The notes under the pieces: model-generated
Databases searched by the model: none
Told to the model about the DNA's origin: nothing
What the model saw: only the letters and a program-made list of their open reading frames with translations
Shown: piece after piece, positions 53,813-62,886 of the stretch
How positions within the stretch are numbered: the first letter of the stretch is position 1
Layout of the letters: the number at the start of each line of letters is the position of its first letter
Made by a program: the position numbers and the translations under genes
Assembly (NCBI RefSeq): GCF_024623455.1
Contig: NZ_JANIPJ010000005.1
Location: 186,001-250,000, forward strand
Source: Paenibacillus soyae
GTDB lineage: Bacteria; Bacillota; Bacilli; Paenibacillales; Paenibacillaceae
DNA length: 64,000 nucleotides
Direction of reading: 5' to 3'

Positions 53813-54747
53813 ACGAAGAAGTCGTGGTCAGCTTCCTGGCGGCGGCCATCCGCCTCTCGGTTCCGCTGCTCCTCGCGGGAATCGGCATTCTGTTTATGTC
53901 GCGAAGCGGAATTCTGAATATCGGCATGGAAGGCATGGTGCTGATGGGGGCGCTTGCGGGAGTCGTCGGCGCGCATTATTACGGGAGCATGGAAGCCGGT
54001 CTGCTGGCATCGGTTCTCGCGGGGGCATTCATCGGCCTTGTCTTCGCCTTTCTTGTTGTGACGACGGGCGCCGACCAGGTCGTCATCGGCACGGCGATTA
54101 ATCTGCTCGGGCTCGGCCTGACGACCGTATTCGGCAGAAGCCTGCTCGGCATGGGGCAGGAAGCGGTGCAAGCAGAGGGCATTCCGGTTATTCCGATTCC
54201 GATTCTGGCCGACATCCCGTACGTAGGGGAAGCGTTGTTTCATCAAAATTTGCTTGCCTACGCTTCATTTCTGCTAGTGCCTGCGGCTGCCCTTTTATTT
54301 TACAAGACGAACTGGGGACTGCAGGTCAGAGCCGTCGGGGAGCATCCGCTGGCGGCGGATACGCTTGGAATCCGGGTGCACAAGACGAGGTACGCCTGCT
54401 GCGTCATCGGCGGCATGCTGGCGGGAATAGCGGGCTGCTCGCTGTCGCTCGGCATCCTGAATCAGTTTACGGAGAACATGGCGGCAGGCAGGGGGTTCAT
54501 CGCGTTATCCGCGGTTATCTTCGGCAAATGGACGCCAGGCGGGACGATGGCCGCATCGCTGCTCTTCGGAGGAGCCGACGCCTTGCAGCTCCGCTTCCAA
54601 TCGTTCGGCATACAGATCCCCTATCAGTTCATGCTCATGTTTCCTTATCTCCTGACGATGATCGCGCTGGCCTGGTTCTCGGGCAAGGGCAAACAGCCTG
54701 CCGCTACGGCTGTTCCGTACAAGAGCTTATCGAATAGAAGCGAATAA
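53809..54747 (+). CDS. ABC importer permease, second subunit (YufQ-like)
   Basis: This 312-residue permease has about nine helices, the motif SGILNIGMEGMVLMGALAG near residue 35, and GFIALSAVIFGKWTPGGTM near 235, as in NupQ/YufQ. It is the heterodimer partner of the preceding permease. The ATG at 53809 was chosen because it overlaps the previous stop (ATGA) and starts the first helix region; the longer frame is out of family. GAGGGAGG lies a few bases upstream. The ATPase gene follows after 15 bp. Confidence 0.88.
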   Translation: MNEEVVVSFLAAAIRLSVPLLLAGIGILFMSRSGILNIGMEGMVLMGALAGVVGAHYYGSMEAGLLASVLAGAFIGLVFAFLVVTTGADQVVIGTAINLLGLGLTTVFGRSLLGMGQEAVQAEGIPVIPIPILADIPYVGEALFHQNLLAYASFLLVPAAALLFYKTNWGLQVRAVGEHPLAADTLGIRVHKTRYACCVIGGMLAGIAGCSLSLGILNQFTENMAAGRGFIALSAVIFGKWTPGGTMAASLLFGGADALQLRFQSFGIQIPYQFMLMFPYLLTMIALAWFSGKGKQPAATAVPYKSLSNRSE

Positions 54748-54762
54748 ACGGGAGGGAATGCT

Positions 54763-56298
54763 ATGGAAACGGAGATTATTCTGGAGACGCTCGAATTGGT
54801 GAAACGCTTCGGCAGCTTCACGGCCAATGACCGGCTGAGCCTCGCCTTCCGCAAAGGGGAAATTCATGCCCTGCTCGGCGAGAACGGCGCGGGCAAAAGC
54901 ACGCTGATGAACATGCTATCCGGCATGCTGTCGCCCGATGAGGGGCAAATCTTATTCCGCGGGCGGCCCGTTGCGTTCGCTTCTCCTCGGGAGGCGGCGC
55001 GGGAGGGGATCGGGATGGTGCATCAGCACTTCATGCTGATTCCCGCGCTTACGGTGGCGGAGAATGTCGCTCTCGGCATGAAGCAGGGACGGAGCCCGTT
55101 CTTCGGGTATAAGAGGGCGTGCGCGGCCATAAGGGAGCTGTCCGACCGGTTCGGTCTCGACGTCGATCCGGAGAAACGAGTGAGCAGCCTGTCCGTCGGA
55201 CAGCAGCAGCGGGTAGAAATTATGAAGACGCTGTTCAGAGGGGCGGATTTCATTATTCTCGACGAGCCCACCGCGGTGCTTACGCCGCCGGAGGTAAAGG
55301 AGCTGTTCCGGGTGCTTCGGACGCTGAAGGAAAACGGGAAGACGATTGTCTTTATCAGCCATAAGCTCAAGGAAATAAGGGAGATATGCGATCGCGTATC
55401 CGTGCTGAGACTCGGCAAGCTGATCGGGACAACCGACCAGGCGGATACGACTTCCGCCGATCTGGCGAGAATGATGATCGGTCGAGACATTCAAGCGCCG
55501 ATTAGGCGGACTAGAGAGTCCGGCGGGAGGGTTCGTTTCGAGGCGAGAGGGCTTCACGCTTCGGAGAATGGAGTCCGGCTGCTGAAAAACATTTCCTTCG
55601 GAATCCGGGAAGGAGAAATTCTCGGAATTGCGGGTGTGGACGGCAACGGCCAGCGGGAGCTGAGCGAAGCGCTTCTCGGATTGTTGCCGATGCAGGCGGG
55701 CTCAGTCCTGCTGGACGGGGAGGAGCTCGGCCGCCGTCATCCCCGGAGGATGACGGCGCTAGGCGTCGCCTATATCCCGGAAGACCGGCAGAAGGATGGG
55801 CTCGTTCTGCAGATGAGCATCGAAGAGAATTTGATCGCCAAGGAGTACCGAAGCGCTCCGTTCAGCAGAGGGGGCATCGTGAACAAACGCAAGGTGAAGC
55901 TGAACGCGGAAGAGCAGATCCGCAAGTTTTCGGTGAAGGCGCCAGGGCCGGGCGCGCCTGTAGGACGCTTGTCGGGGGGCAATCAGCAGAAGGTCATTCT
56001 TGCGAGGGAGCTCATGCTGAATCCCGGCGTCATGATCGCCATGCAGCCGACGAGAGGGATGGACGTCGGGGCGGCGGAAAACGTGCACCGAAGAATGCTG
56101 GAAGCCCGCGATAGAGGTTGCTCCGTGCTGCTCATCTCTACCGAGCTGGAAGAAATCATGACGCTCTCCGATCGCATTGCGGTGTTGTACAAGGGCGAGC
56201 TGCTGGATACGATGGACCGGGAGGAAGCGGAGCTGGACCGGATCGGCATGCTCATGGCCGGCGCTCTTCCGAATGCCGCTGAAGCTATTATTCATTAA
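54763..56298 (+). CDS. ABC importer ATPase with two nucleotide-binding domains (YufO-like)
   Basis: The 511-residue protein has two ABC domains. The first has Walker A GENGAGKST (39-47), signature LSVGQQQRVE and Walker B FIILDEPTAVL. The second has a diverged P-loop GVDGNGQRE near residue 295, signature LSGGNQQKV and MQPTRGMDVG in place of the usual Walker B. This asymmetric pair is typical of NupO/YufO and sugar importers. It powers the nucleoside importer made by the two permeases. GGGAGGG precedes the ATG. Confidence 0.9.
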   Translation: METEIILETLELVKRFGSFTANDRLSLAFRKGEIHALLGENGAGKSTLMNMLSGMLSPDEGQILFRGRPVAFASPREAAREGIGMVHQHFMLIPALTVAENVALGMKQGRSPFFGYKRACAAIRELSDRFGLDVDPEKRVSSLSVGQQQRVEIMKTLFRGADFIILDEPTAVLTPPEVKELFRVLRTLKENGKTIVFISHKLKEIREICDRVSVLRLGKLIGTTDQADTTSADLARMMIGRDIQAPIRRTRESGGRVRFEARGLHASENGVRLLKNISFGIREGEILGIAGVDGNGQRELSEALLGLLPMQAGSVLLDGEELGRRHPRRMTALGVAYIPEDRQKDGLVLQMSIEENLIAKEYRSAPFSRGGIVNKRKVKLNAEEQIRKFSVKAPGPGAPVGRLSGGNQQKVILARELMLNPGVMIAMQPTRGMDVGAAENVHRRMLEARDRGCSVLLISTELEEIMTLSDRIAVLYKGELLDTMDREEAELDRIGMLMAGALPNAAEAIIH

Positions 56299-56322
56299 AT
56301 ATAAATAATAGGAGGGTTTAGG

Positions 56323-57333
56323 ATGAGGAAAGTTCAGGTAGTCAAAGGTTTGGCGGTTCTATGCATGGGTATGGCTCTCAGTATGGCGGCCGCGTGCGCC
56401 AATGCGGGCGGGGCCGATTCCGGCGGCGATGCGGCGGAACCGCTGAAGGTCGCTCTGCTGACTCCGGGGCCGATTAACGACAACGGCTGGAACGCGACGG
56501 CATACGCGGGGCTTACGCTCATCCAGGAAGAGCTCGGCGCCGAAACGGCGTATTCGGAGAAGGTCGGCAATTCGGACGCGGCCGAATTCATTCGCGGCTA
56601 TGCGGAGGACGGGTACGACGTCATTATCGGACATGGCTTCGAATACGGCGACGTCATGAAGGAAATCGCGCCCGACTTCGAGGACACGTGGTTCCTGGTC
56701 AACAGCTCGACGTTATCGCAGGAGCCGAATCTCGCTTCCCTAAGCCTCAACAACAGCGAGCAAGGCTATTTGATGGGTTCGATTGCGGCGCTCATGTCCC
56801 AGACGGGCAAGGTGGCGGCGATCGGCGGCTCCGAAATTCCGCCGATTACGAAATCGGTTCAAGGGTTCGAGCTGGGTGCGAAGGAAACGGTGCCTTCCAT
56901 TGAAGTGCTGACAACGATGCTAGGAGGAGACAGCGACGTGGCGAAGGCCAAGGAAACGGCGATTTCCTTCATCGAAGAAGGCGCGGACGTGGTGATGACG
57001 AACGCGAACCAGGCGGGACTTGGCGGAATCGAGGCAGCGAAGCAGAAAGGCGTGCTTGCGATCGGCTCCAACCAGGATCAGAACCCGAATGCGCCGGATA
57101 CGGTCGTAACAAGCGTCATCCAGGACTATCCGCAGGCGATGAAGGTCGTCGTCGAACGGATCTCGAAGGGGGAAATGAAGGCGGAGTCGCAGCTGCTTGG
57201 CGTCAAGGAAGGCGCGATTTATTTGGCTCCGTTCCACGGATTCGAGGACAAGATCCCACAGGAGACAAAAGACAAGATCGAAGCGATCGTCGCTTCGCTG
57301 ATGGATGGCGTGAAAGTGATCAGCAACGAATAG
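56323..57333 (+). CDS. BmpA/Med-family substrate-binding lipoprotein
   Basis: The 336-residue protein begins with a lipoprotein signal (MRKVQV, hydrophobic core, AAAC lipobox with Cys25). It has the BMP-family core with LLTPGPINDNGWNATAYAG and FEYGDVMKEIAPDFEDTWFL. BmpA/Med proteins bind nucleosides or related purines at the outer face for the importer. AGGAGG lies eight bases before the ATG. It is followed by the Rieske gene after 53 bp. Confidence 0.9.
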   Translation: MRKVQVVKGLAVLCMGMALSMAAACANAGGADSGGDAAEPLKVALLTPGPINDNGWNATAYAGLTLIQEELGAETAYSEKVGNSDAAEFIRGYAEDGYDVIIGHGFEYGDVMKEIAPDFEDTWFLVNSSTLSQEPNLASLSLNNSEQGYLMGSIAALMSQTGKVAAIGGSEIPPITKSVQGFELGAKETVPSIEVLTTMLGGDSDVAKAKETAISFIEEGADVVMTNANQAGLGGIEAAKQKGVLAIGSNQDQNPNAPDTVVTSVIQDYPQAMKVVVERISKGEMKAESQLLGVKEGAIYLAPFHGFEDKIPQETKDKIEAIVASLMDGVKVISNE

Positions 57334-57386
57334 CTACGGGTCGATCGCGTCCGACCCGCAATCGATACCGAAGGAGAGTGGAAGCA

Positions 57387-58385
57387 ATGTCGACAGAAGC
57401 GCTGAAGGATGCCGTGCTCGAGAACGAATGGCATCCCGTGTATATCGCAAGCGAGCTGAAGGATAAGCCCGCCTCGGTTACCATACTGGGCGAGAGGGTG
57501 GCGGTATTCCGCACCGCGAAAGGCAGCGTGAACGCCTTGCGGGATCTGTGCGTCCATCGCGGCGCGATGTTGTCCAAAGGCCATGTGGAGGGTGAGACGC
57601 TGGTCTGTCCGTATCACGGGTGGAAATATGACGGTAGCGGCGCCTGCGTCTGCATCCCGGCACAAGCGAAGACCGATAAGATTCCGCTTCGGGCAAGGGC
57701 GGTCAAGTATCATTGCGTCGAGAAATACGGCCTTGTTTGGGTGTGCATCGGCGAGCCAGCCTCCGAGCTCCCCGATTTCGAGGAGTTCGAGAACCCGGCA
57801 TTCCGTCCGCTGCCATGCGGTCCCTATACGGTGCGAGCGGCCGGGACGCGCGTCATCGAGAACTTCACCGATTTCGCCCATCTGATGTTCGTTCACGGCG
57901 GGCTGCTGGGGCATCCCGACTACGCGGAGCTGCCCGACTTCAAAGTATTCAAGGAGAAAGATCGCGTCTACACGAGCGACGTTCCGATCTTCCAGCCGGT
58001 TGCCCACTCGGGATCGGAGGCGAGAGAGGGTACGACGTACGTGTACGTGAAGGAAGTGTTTCGTCCGTTGGCCGCTCGGCTGTCGAAGAGGGATGCGGCT
58101 ACGGGGCAGACGTTGTGGATTCTTCTGACCGTACTGCCGGTAGCGGAGAAGGAATGTATCGTCTACATGGCTGTCTCGCGAAATTACGGCTTCGATGTGC
58201 CGGACGAACAGTTCATTGCGTTCCAAAATACCGTGTTCGAGCAGGATGCATGGATTATCGAGACGCTGAAGCCGGAGCTGCTGCCGCTTGATCTGCAGCT
58301 GGAGTTGAATCACAAGGCCGATATTTTGTCCGTGGCGTACAGGCGCTGGCTTATCGAGCTGGGCGTGAAGACGGGCACAACTTGA
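57387..58385 (+). CDS. Rieske non-heme iron oxygenase
   Basis: The 332-residue protein has a Rieske [2Fe-2S] centre, C55, H57, C74 and H77 (CVHRG and CPYHGW), and a mononuclear iron site with D162, H165 and H170 in ENFTDFAHLMFVH. These enzymes hydroxylate rings or N- and O-demethylate; members include methylxanthine N-demethylases and vanillate demethylases. A reductase is needed but none is in the window. AAGGAGAG precedes the chosen ATG by about eight bases. As last gene of the purine-type importer operon, oxidation of an imported heterocycle is inferred. A terminator follows. Confidence 0.88.
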   Translation: MSTEALKDAVLENEWHPVYIASELKDKPASVTILGERVAVFRTAKGSVNALRDLCVHRGAMLSKGHVEGETLVCPYHGWKYDGSGACVCIPAQAKTDKIPLRARAVKYHCVEKYGLVWVCIGEPASELPDFEEFENPAFRPLPCGPYTVRAAGTRVIENFTDFAHLMFVHGGLLGHPDYAELPDFKVFKEKDRVYTSDVPIFQPVAHSGSEAREGTTYVYVKEVFRPLAARLSKRDAATGQTLWILLTVLPVAEKECIVYMAVSRNYGFDVPDEQFIAFQNTVFEQDAWIIETLKPELLPLDLQLELNHKADILSVAYRRWLIELGVKTGTT

Positions 58386-58393
58386 ACGATTGG

Positions 58394-58422
58394 GAACGCG
58401 GAGCAGCTCCGCGTTCTTTTTT
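58394..58422 (+). terminator. Terminator of the amidohydrolase-importer-Rieske operon
   Basis: GAACGCGGAG pairs with CTCCGCGTTC across a three-base loop, followed by six T. Confidence 0.92.
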
Positions 58423-58427
58423 ACATC

Positions 58428-58456
58428 TTCCAATTGCCCTATAAATCAACTATAAT
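58428..58456 (+). promoter_or_regulatory. Candidate promoter of the GGDEF gene
   Basis: TTCCAA (58428-58433), then a 17-bp spacer, then TATAAT (58451-58456). Transcription would start near 58463, leaving about 55 bases before the SD-supported AUC codon at 58519. Confidence 0.5.
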
Positions 58457-58470
58457 ACTGCTGAATTGTA

Positions 58471-60159
58471 TTGCTTCGACAGGAGTCGACAACTGGGGCT
58501 TTTAGGAGGATTAGGGCTATCAAGCTACGGACATTTTTTTCACTATCGTTTGCCGGATTAATTATTATCGTCATCGCTTCGATGGGCGTCCTGATCAGCC
58601 AGCGGACAAGCTCCGAGCTGAAGAAGGAGATCGGGGGCAATCTGGCGGGCCTTGCCTTCCAGTTGTCAGATAAGTTGGATCACTATATGTGGTCCCGCTA
58701 TAACGAAATCTTGCTGCTCAGCGGCTTGGAAGCATTCCGCGATCCCGGGCGCGTGGGTGAGGCGCAGAAGCTGTTGAACGAGCTTAGCGAAGACATTCCG
58801 TCGTTCTCGTGGGTAGGCTTGACGGACGGGGCGGGGAGCGTAAAGGCGTCGACGGGGGAGATACTGGTCGGAACGAGCATCGCCGAACGACCCGTGTTTA
58901 TGGAAGCGCTTGAAAAGCCGTTCATCGGGGACGTGCACGATGCGGTGCTGCTTGCTAAGCTGCTGCCCAACCCGACCGGCGAGCCGTTGAAATTCGTGGA
59001 TATAAGCGCCCCTCTCTATGATGATGCCGGGAATTTCACGGGCGTGCTGGCCGCGCATCTCAGCTGGCAATGGTCGAAGGAGATTCGCGATACCGTATTC
59101 CAATCGCTGCAAGGAAACGATGCTCACGCCATCGAAGCGTTCGTGATCAGCGCGAAGGATAACACGGTGCTGCTCGGTCCGGAGGAGTGGATCGGCAAGC
59201 AGCTTCAGCTGGAAGGGGGCGAGGAACGAAGCGCGGCGGGAGATTGGACGGTGCAGGAGTGGCCGGACGGCAGCTCCTATTTAACGGGCTTCGCGCTTGG
59301 TTCGGGCTATCAGAATTATCCGGGATTAGGCTGGAAGGTCGTCGTCAGGCAGCCGGCCGGGGTCGCGTTCGCTTCGGTCGACAGCTTGGTTGTGGACATT
59401 GCGCTGCTCGGCGTTCTGCTGACCGTAGTATTCGCGGCTCTAGGCTGGATCCTTGCGGGCCGGGTGTCCGGTCCTTTATCCCGCATTTCCGCGGCGGCCG
59501 ATCGCTTGAGATTCGGCGAGAAGACGGAGATTCCGCTGGCCAAAGGCATCAAGGATATCGAGGTGCTCTCGAGCTCGCTTCGGGGGCTGGTCGTCGCGCT
59601 GACCGAAACGGAGTCCGAGCTGGAACGGATGGAAGACCAGGCGCATCGGGACAAGCTGACGGGGCTGCTCAACCGCGTATCGCTCGAGTCGAGCGTCGCG
59701 AAGGCGATCCAGCAAGCGGAGGAGAACGACGGAGGGCTGGCTTTTCTCTATCTGGATTTGGACGGGTTTAAGGGAGTCAACGACACGCTCGGTCATGCAG
59801 CCGGGGACGAGCTTCTCCGTCAGGTTGCGCAGCGGCTTACGGATGGCGTTCGCGGACATGATCTCGTATTCCGGATGGGAGGCGATGAATTTGTCGTCAT
59901 CCTGTCGCTTCCGGCCAGAGGGGCGCTGCTGGAGGCCAAAGAAATCGCGAGCCGGCTGCTCGCGAGCCTGCGCAAAGCCTACGAGCTGGAGGGAGGAGGC
60001 GCGAGCATCGGCTGCAGCATAGGAGGGGCGATGTGGCCCGATCACGGCAGAGATCCGGAGCTGCTGCTCAGGCTGGCCGACGAAGCGTTATACGAATCGA
60101 AGAGCAAAGGCAAGAATAGAATGACGTTCACCGACCCGGTCAAACCGGTTCGCTCCTAA
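58471..60159 (+). CDS. Diguanylate cyclase with extracytoplasmic sensor domain
   Basis: The protein (562 residues from TTG, or 546 from ATC) has a helix (about 25-44), a dCACHE-like extracytoplasmic sensor, a second helix (about 312-332), a HAMP-like linker, and a GGDEF domain with intact GGDEF at 470-474 and the GLLNRV start motif. It should make cyclic di-GMP; no EAL domain is present. The start is uncertain: TTG (58471) lies only a few bases from the predicted transcript start and has no ribosome site, whereas a perfect AGGAGG (58504-58509) sits nine bases before an in-frame ATC at 58519. There is no nearby ATG, GTG or other canonical start. Confidence 0.85.
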   Translation: MLRQESTTGAFRRIRAIKLRTFFSLSFAGLIIIVIASMGVLISQRTSSELKKEIGGNLAGLAFQLSDKLDHYMWSRYNEILLLSGLEAFRDPGRVGEAQKLLNELSEDIPSFSWVGLTDGAGSVKASTGEILVGTSIAERPVFMEALEKPFIGDVHDAVLLAKLLPNPTGEPLKFVDISAPLYDDAGNFTGVLAAHLSWQWSKEIRDTVFQSLQGNDAHAIEAFVISAKDNTVLLGPEEWIGKQLQLEGGEERSAAGDWTVQEWPDGSSYLTGFALGSGYQNYPGLGWKVVVRQPAGVAFASVDSLVVDIALLGVLLTVVFAALGWILAGRVSGPLSRISAAADRLRFGEKTEIPLAKGIKDIEVLSSSLRGLVVALTETESELERMEDQAHRDKLTGLLNRVSLESSVAKAIQQAEENDGGLAFLYLDLDGFKGVNDTLGHAAGDELLRQVAQRLTDGVRGHDLVFRMGGDEFVVILSLPARGALLEAKEIASRLLASLRKAYELEGGGASIGCSIGGAMWPDHGRDPELLLRLADEALYESKSKGKNRMTFTDPVKPVRS

Positions 60160-60162
60160 GCG

Positions 60163-60184
60163 AGACGCCTTCGGGCGTCTTTTT
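60163..60184 (+). terminator. Terminator of the GGDEF gene
   Basis: AGACGCC pairs with GGGCGTCT, then TTTT and TTTTTT after one G, immediately after the stop. Confidence 0.8.
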
Positions 60185-60281
60185 GTTTTTTCATCGATTT
60201 TCCTCATACAAAACTAGCATTTATGCTATATTGTACATGTTGTGTTCGCCAACAGGACGGGAACATCGCGGGAGGGAAAAG

Positions 60282-61544
60282 GTGCAGATCGTCAAGGATT
60301 TTCTGCTGAATGTGCTTATCGTTTCGTTGCCGTTTATACTCTATCCTTATCTCTACCGGCTCAAAGAGAGGCGGATGGTCTATCGCACGCTGCTTGCTAT
60401 CCTATTTGCCGTATCTATTATTGTGACCATGTGTTTTCCGGTTGGCTTGAACGGCATCAATTACGATCTGCGCTCCGTTCCGCTCGCGGTAGGCTCTTTA
60501 TACGGCGGAGGCTGGGTAGCGCTGGCGTTATTCGGGACGCTCGTGCTCGGGCGGGAGCTGCTCGGGTTCCCGGACACGGGCTGGTATCTGCTCGCCATGA
60601 TTCCGACGTATTGCTGCGCCTTGCTGGCGATTCGATGCTTCAGAACAACATCCGTAAGGTGGAAGATAGGAATCGCGTTTATTATGTGCTCGCTGATTAA
60701 GCTGATTACGCTTCCTCTGTATTACGCCTTTACGGACAGCCCCCTTAATGTATTCGGCGATCCGCTTGCGATGATGTTTTTGTATCTTTTTCAAGGCGTG
60801 CTGGCCGGTCTATTCGTATATATGATTGAATTTCTGAACAACTACTACCAGATGCAGGAGGAGGTTGTCAGAAGTGAGAAGATGCGGCTTGTCAGCGAAA
60901 TGGCCGCTTCGGTCGCCCACGAGATCCGAAATCCCCTGACGGCGGTAAGAGGATTCATCCACCTGCTCGGCGCTCCCGGAGTCAACGAGGAGAAACGGAT
61001 ATTTTACAGGGATATTTGCTTCACGGAGCTGGAACGCGCGGAGCTTATTATTTCGGACTACTTATCGCTCGCGCGAACGGACCCGGAGACGGTCGAGACG
61101 ATAGACGTCAACGCCGAGGTCAATTATTTGACCAATATTTTGCTGACGTACGCCAATCTGAATAATATCAAGCTGCTTGCCGAGCTGCCTGATTCGGCAC
61201 CCCTGCATACGAGAGGGGATCGAATCAAATTCAGGCAGGCCTTAATCAATATAGGCAAAAACGCGATCGAAGCGATGCCGGACGGCGGAACGTTGGAGCT
61301 TCGCGCGGAAAGACGCTTTAATAAAGCGGTGCTGCACATTACTGACACGGGCTGCGGCATGACGCCGGCTCAGGTGAGTCGTCTCGGGACGCCGTTCTAT
61401 TCCACGAAGGAGAAGGGAACGGGCCTCGGCACGATGATTTCGTTCAGCATTATCAAGAAGATGGAGGGCAAGATCGAGGTGAAGAGCGAGGAAGGGAAAG
61501 GGACGAAGTTTACGCTTGTACTGCCTGAGGCCAAGGCGGAATGA
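60282..61544 (+). CDS. KinB-like sensor histidine kinase (5TM-LYT sensor)
   Basis: The 420-residue kinase has five or six membrane helices (about 5-205) with the INYDLRSVPLAVGSLYGGG segment of 5TMR-LYT sensors, then the H-box AHEIRNPLTAV (His near 212), and the ATPase domain (NIGKNAIEAM, DTGCGM, GTGLGTMIS). This layout matches the sporulation kinase KinB and relatives. The GTG start at 60282 has GGGAGGG a few bases upstream; the longer frame adds 33 residues of poor quality. It has no cognate regulator nearby, as usual for phosphorelay kinases feeding Spo0F. Confidence 0.85.
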   Translation: MQIVKDFLLNVLIVSLPFILYPYLYRLKERRMVYRTLLAILFAVSIIVTMCFPVGLNGINYDLRSVPLAVGSLYGGGWVALALFGTLVLGRELLGFPDTGWYLLAMIPTYCCALLAIRCFRTTSVRWKIGIAFIMCSLIKLITLPLYYAFTDSPLNVFGDPLAMMFLYLFQGVLAGLFVYMIEFLNNYYQMQEEVVRSEKMRLVSEMAASVAHEIRNPLTAVRGFIHLLGAPGVNEEKRIFYRDICFTELERAELIISDYLSLARTDPETVETIDVNAEVNYLTNILLTYANLNNIKLLAELPDSAPLHTRGDRIKFRQALINIGKNAIEAMPDGGTLELRAERRFNKAVLHITDTGCGMTPAQVSRLGTPFYSTKEKGTGLGTMISFSIIKKMEGKIEVKSEEGKGTKFTLVLPEAKAE

Positions 61545-61552
61545 AAAAAGGA

Positions 61553-61581
61553 TTGACGGATTTATTTAAATCCGATAGGAT
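61553..61581 (+). promoter_or_regulatory. Promoter with palindromic operator before the sugar importer genes
   Basis: TTGACG (61553-61558) and TAGGAT (61576-61581) are spaced by 17 bp. The spacer holds a perfect-armed palindrome, CGGATTTATTTAAATCCG (61557-61574), starting inside the -35 hexamer, a likely repressor-binding site. The ATG of the binding protein is 55 bp downstream. Confidence 0.65.
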
Positions 61582-61635
61582 TACTTGTATTAAAGGGACT
61601 GCCTACATACAAACAGTCAGAAGGGGAGAGAGACC

Positions 61636-62766
61636 ATGAACAAAAAGAAAATCAGCACCCTGCTCGTATTCATGCTCGCGATCGTTATCGCGGCTACGGG
61701 CTGCGGCGCAAATACCGGCAAATCCGGTAGCAATAGCGGCAGCAACGGCGGAGGAGCGGCAGCAGAGGTGGAGAACCTGCCGGCCGCGTTGAAAGAGAAA
61801 GGCGACATTTCCATTAAAGTTATCCGCAAAATCGGCGGGGACGACCATACGGCGCAATTCCTGGCGGGAGCGAAGCAAGAAGGCGAAGCGCTAGGCTTCA
61901 AGGTAGACACGTTCTCGGCGAACGGCGACACGGCGAAATTCCTCGACGCGATCGAACAAGCTGCGGAGAGCGGCGTCGACGCGGTCGTGCTGTCGCACGC
62001 GGACGTGGAAGGCGCGGTCGATGCGGTGCAGAAGCTGAGAGACAAAGGCATCGAGGTCGTCGCGTTCGACTCTTTGGCAAGCATTGGCGAGGTAGAAGGC
62101 GTAACGCTAACTTCCCAGAAGGACGAAGCGCTGGCGCAATACGCGCTTGACGAGCTGGTGAAGCAGCATGGCACCGAAGCGAAAATTGTTTATTTGTGGG
62201 TAGACGGCTTCCCGCCGATGGTTCGCCGCAACGCGGTGTACCAGGACGTCCTGGCCCAAAATCCGGGCATCAAGGAAGTAGGCCGGTTTGGCGTCGCTTC
62301 CGACAACACGTCGGTCGATACGCAGAATGCCGTCGCGGCGATGCTGGCGGAGCATCCGAAGGGCGAAATCGACGCGATTTTCGCGACATGGGATGCCTTC
62401 GCAATCGGCGCAACCCGCGCTTTAGTCGAAGCAGGTCGTACCGAAGTGAAGATTTACGGCATCGACGTCTCGAACGCCGACCTGCAGGCGATGCAGGAAG
62501 AGGACAGCCCATGGGCGGCGACGGCGGCGGTCGACGCGAAGATGGTCGGTGCGGTCAATATTCGGTTAGCCGCGAAGAAGCTGGCCGGCGAAGAGACGCC
62601 TAAGACTTACGATCTGGACGCGGCGCTTATTACGCAGGAAGATTTGAAGAAATCGAGCGAGGCCGTCAACGTGGCTACGCTTGCCGACATCATTCCGGGA
62701 TGGGGCACGACGGACGCCTTCGAAGAGGATTGGATCAAAGCTTTGAAAGAAGCGAACGCCAAGTAA
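61636..62766 (+). CDS. Sugar ABC importer substrate-binding lipoprotein
   Basis: The 376-residue protein starts with a lipoprotein signal (MNKKK, hydrophobic core, ATGC lipobox with Cys23), then a Ser/Gly-rich linker, then a periplasmic-binding-protein fold of the RbsB/LacI type (VIRKIGGDDHTAQFLAGAKQEGE and DAVVLSHADVEGAVDAV). It binds a sugar or sugar-like ligand for the importer whose ATPase gene follows. AGGGGAGAG lies eight bases before the ATG. The ligand is unknown. Confidence 0.87.
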   Translation: MNKKKISTLLVFMLAIVIAATGCGANTGKSGSNSGSNGGGAAAEVENLPAALKEKGDISIKVIRKIGGDDHTAQFLAGAKQEGEALGFKVDTFSANGDTAKFLDAIEQAAESGVDAVVLSHADVEGAVDAVQKLRDKGIEVVAFDSLASIGEVEGVTLTSQKDEALAQYALDELVKQHGTEAKIVYLWVDGFPPMVRRNAVYQDVLAQNPGIKEVGRFGVASDNTSVDTQNAVAAMLAEHPKGEIDAIFATWDAFAIGATRALVEAGRTEVKIYGIDVSNADLQAMQEEDSPWAATAAVDAKMVGAVNIRLAAKKLAGEETPKTYDLDAALITQEDLKKSSEAVNVATLADIIPGWGTTDAFEEDWIKALKEANAK

Positions 62767-62828
62767 AAATCGAGAGTTTAAGCGTCAAATGGATTGATTT
62801 AGATGGTATAATAAGTTCTATCATGCTG

Positions 62829-62855
62829 GCGCCCTCGTCTATCGGATGAGGGCGC
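62829..62855 (+). other. Intergenic hairpin between binding-protein and ATPase genes
   Basis: GCGCCCTC pairs with GAGGGCGC around an 11-base loop and has no T-run. Such stems after a binding-protein gene often protect its message and give more of it than of the downstream transporter genes, which is inferred here. Confidence 0.5.
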
Positions 62856-62886
62856 TCGATATTGTCTGGGGAGGAAGGTGCGCCTC

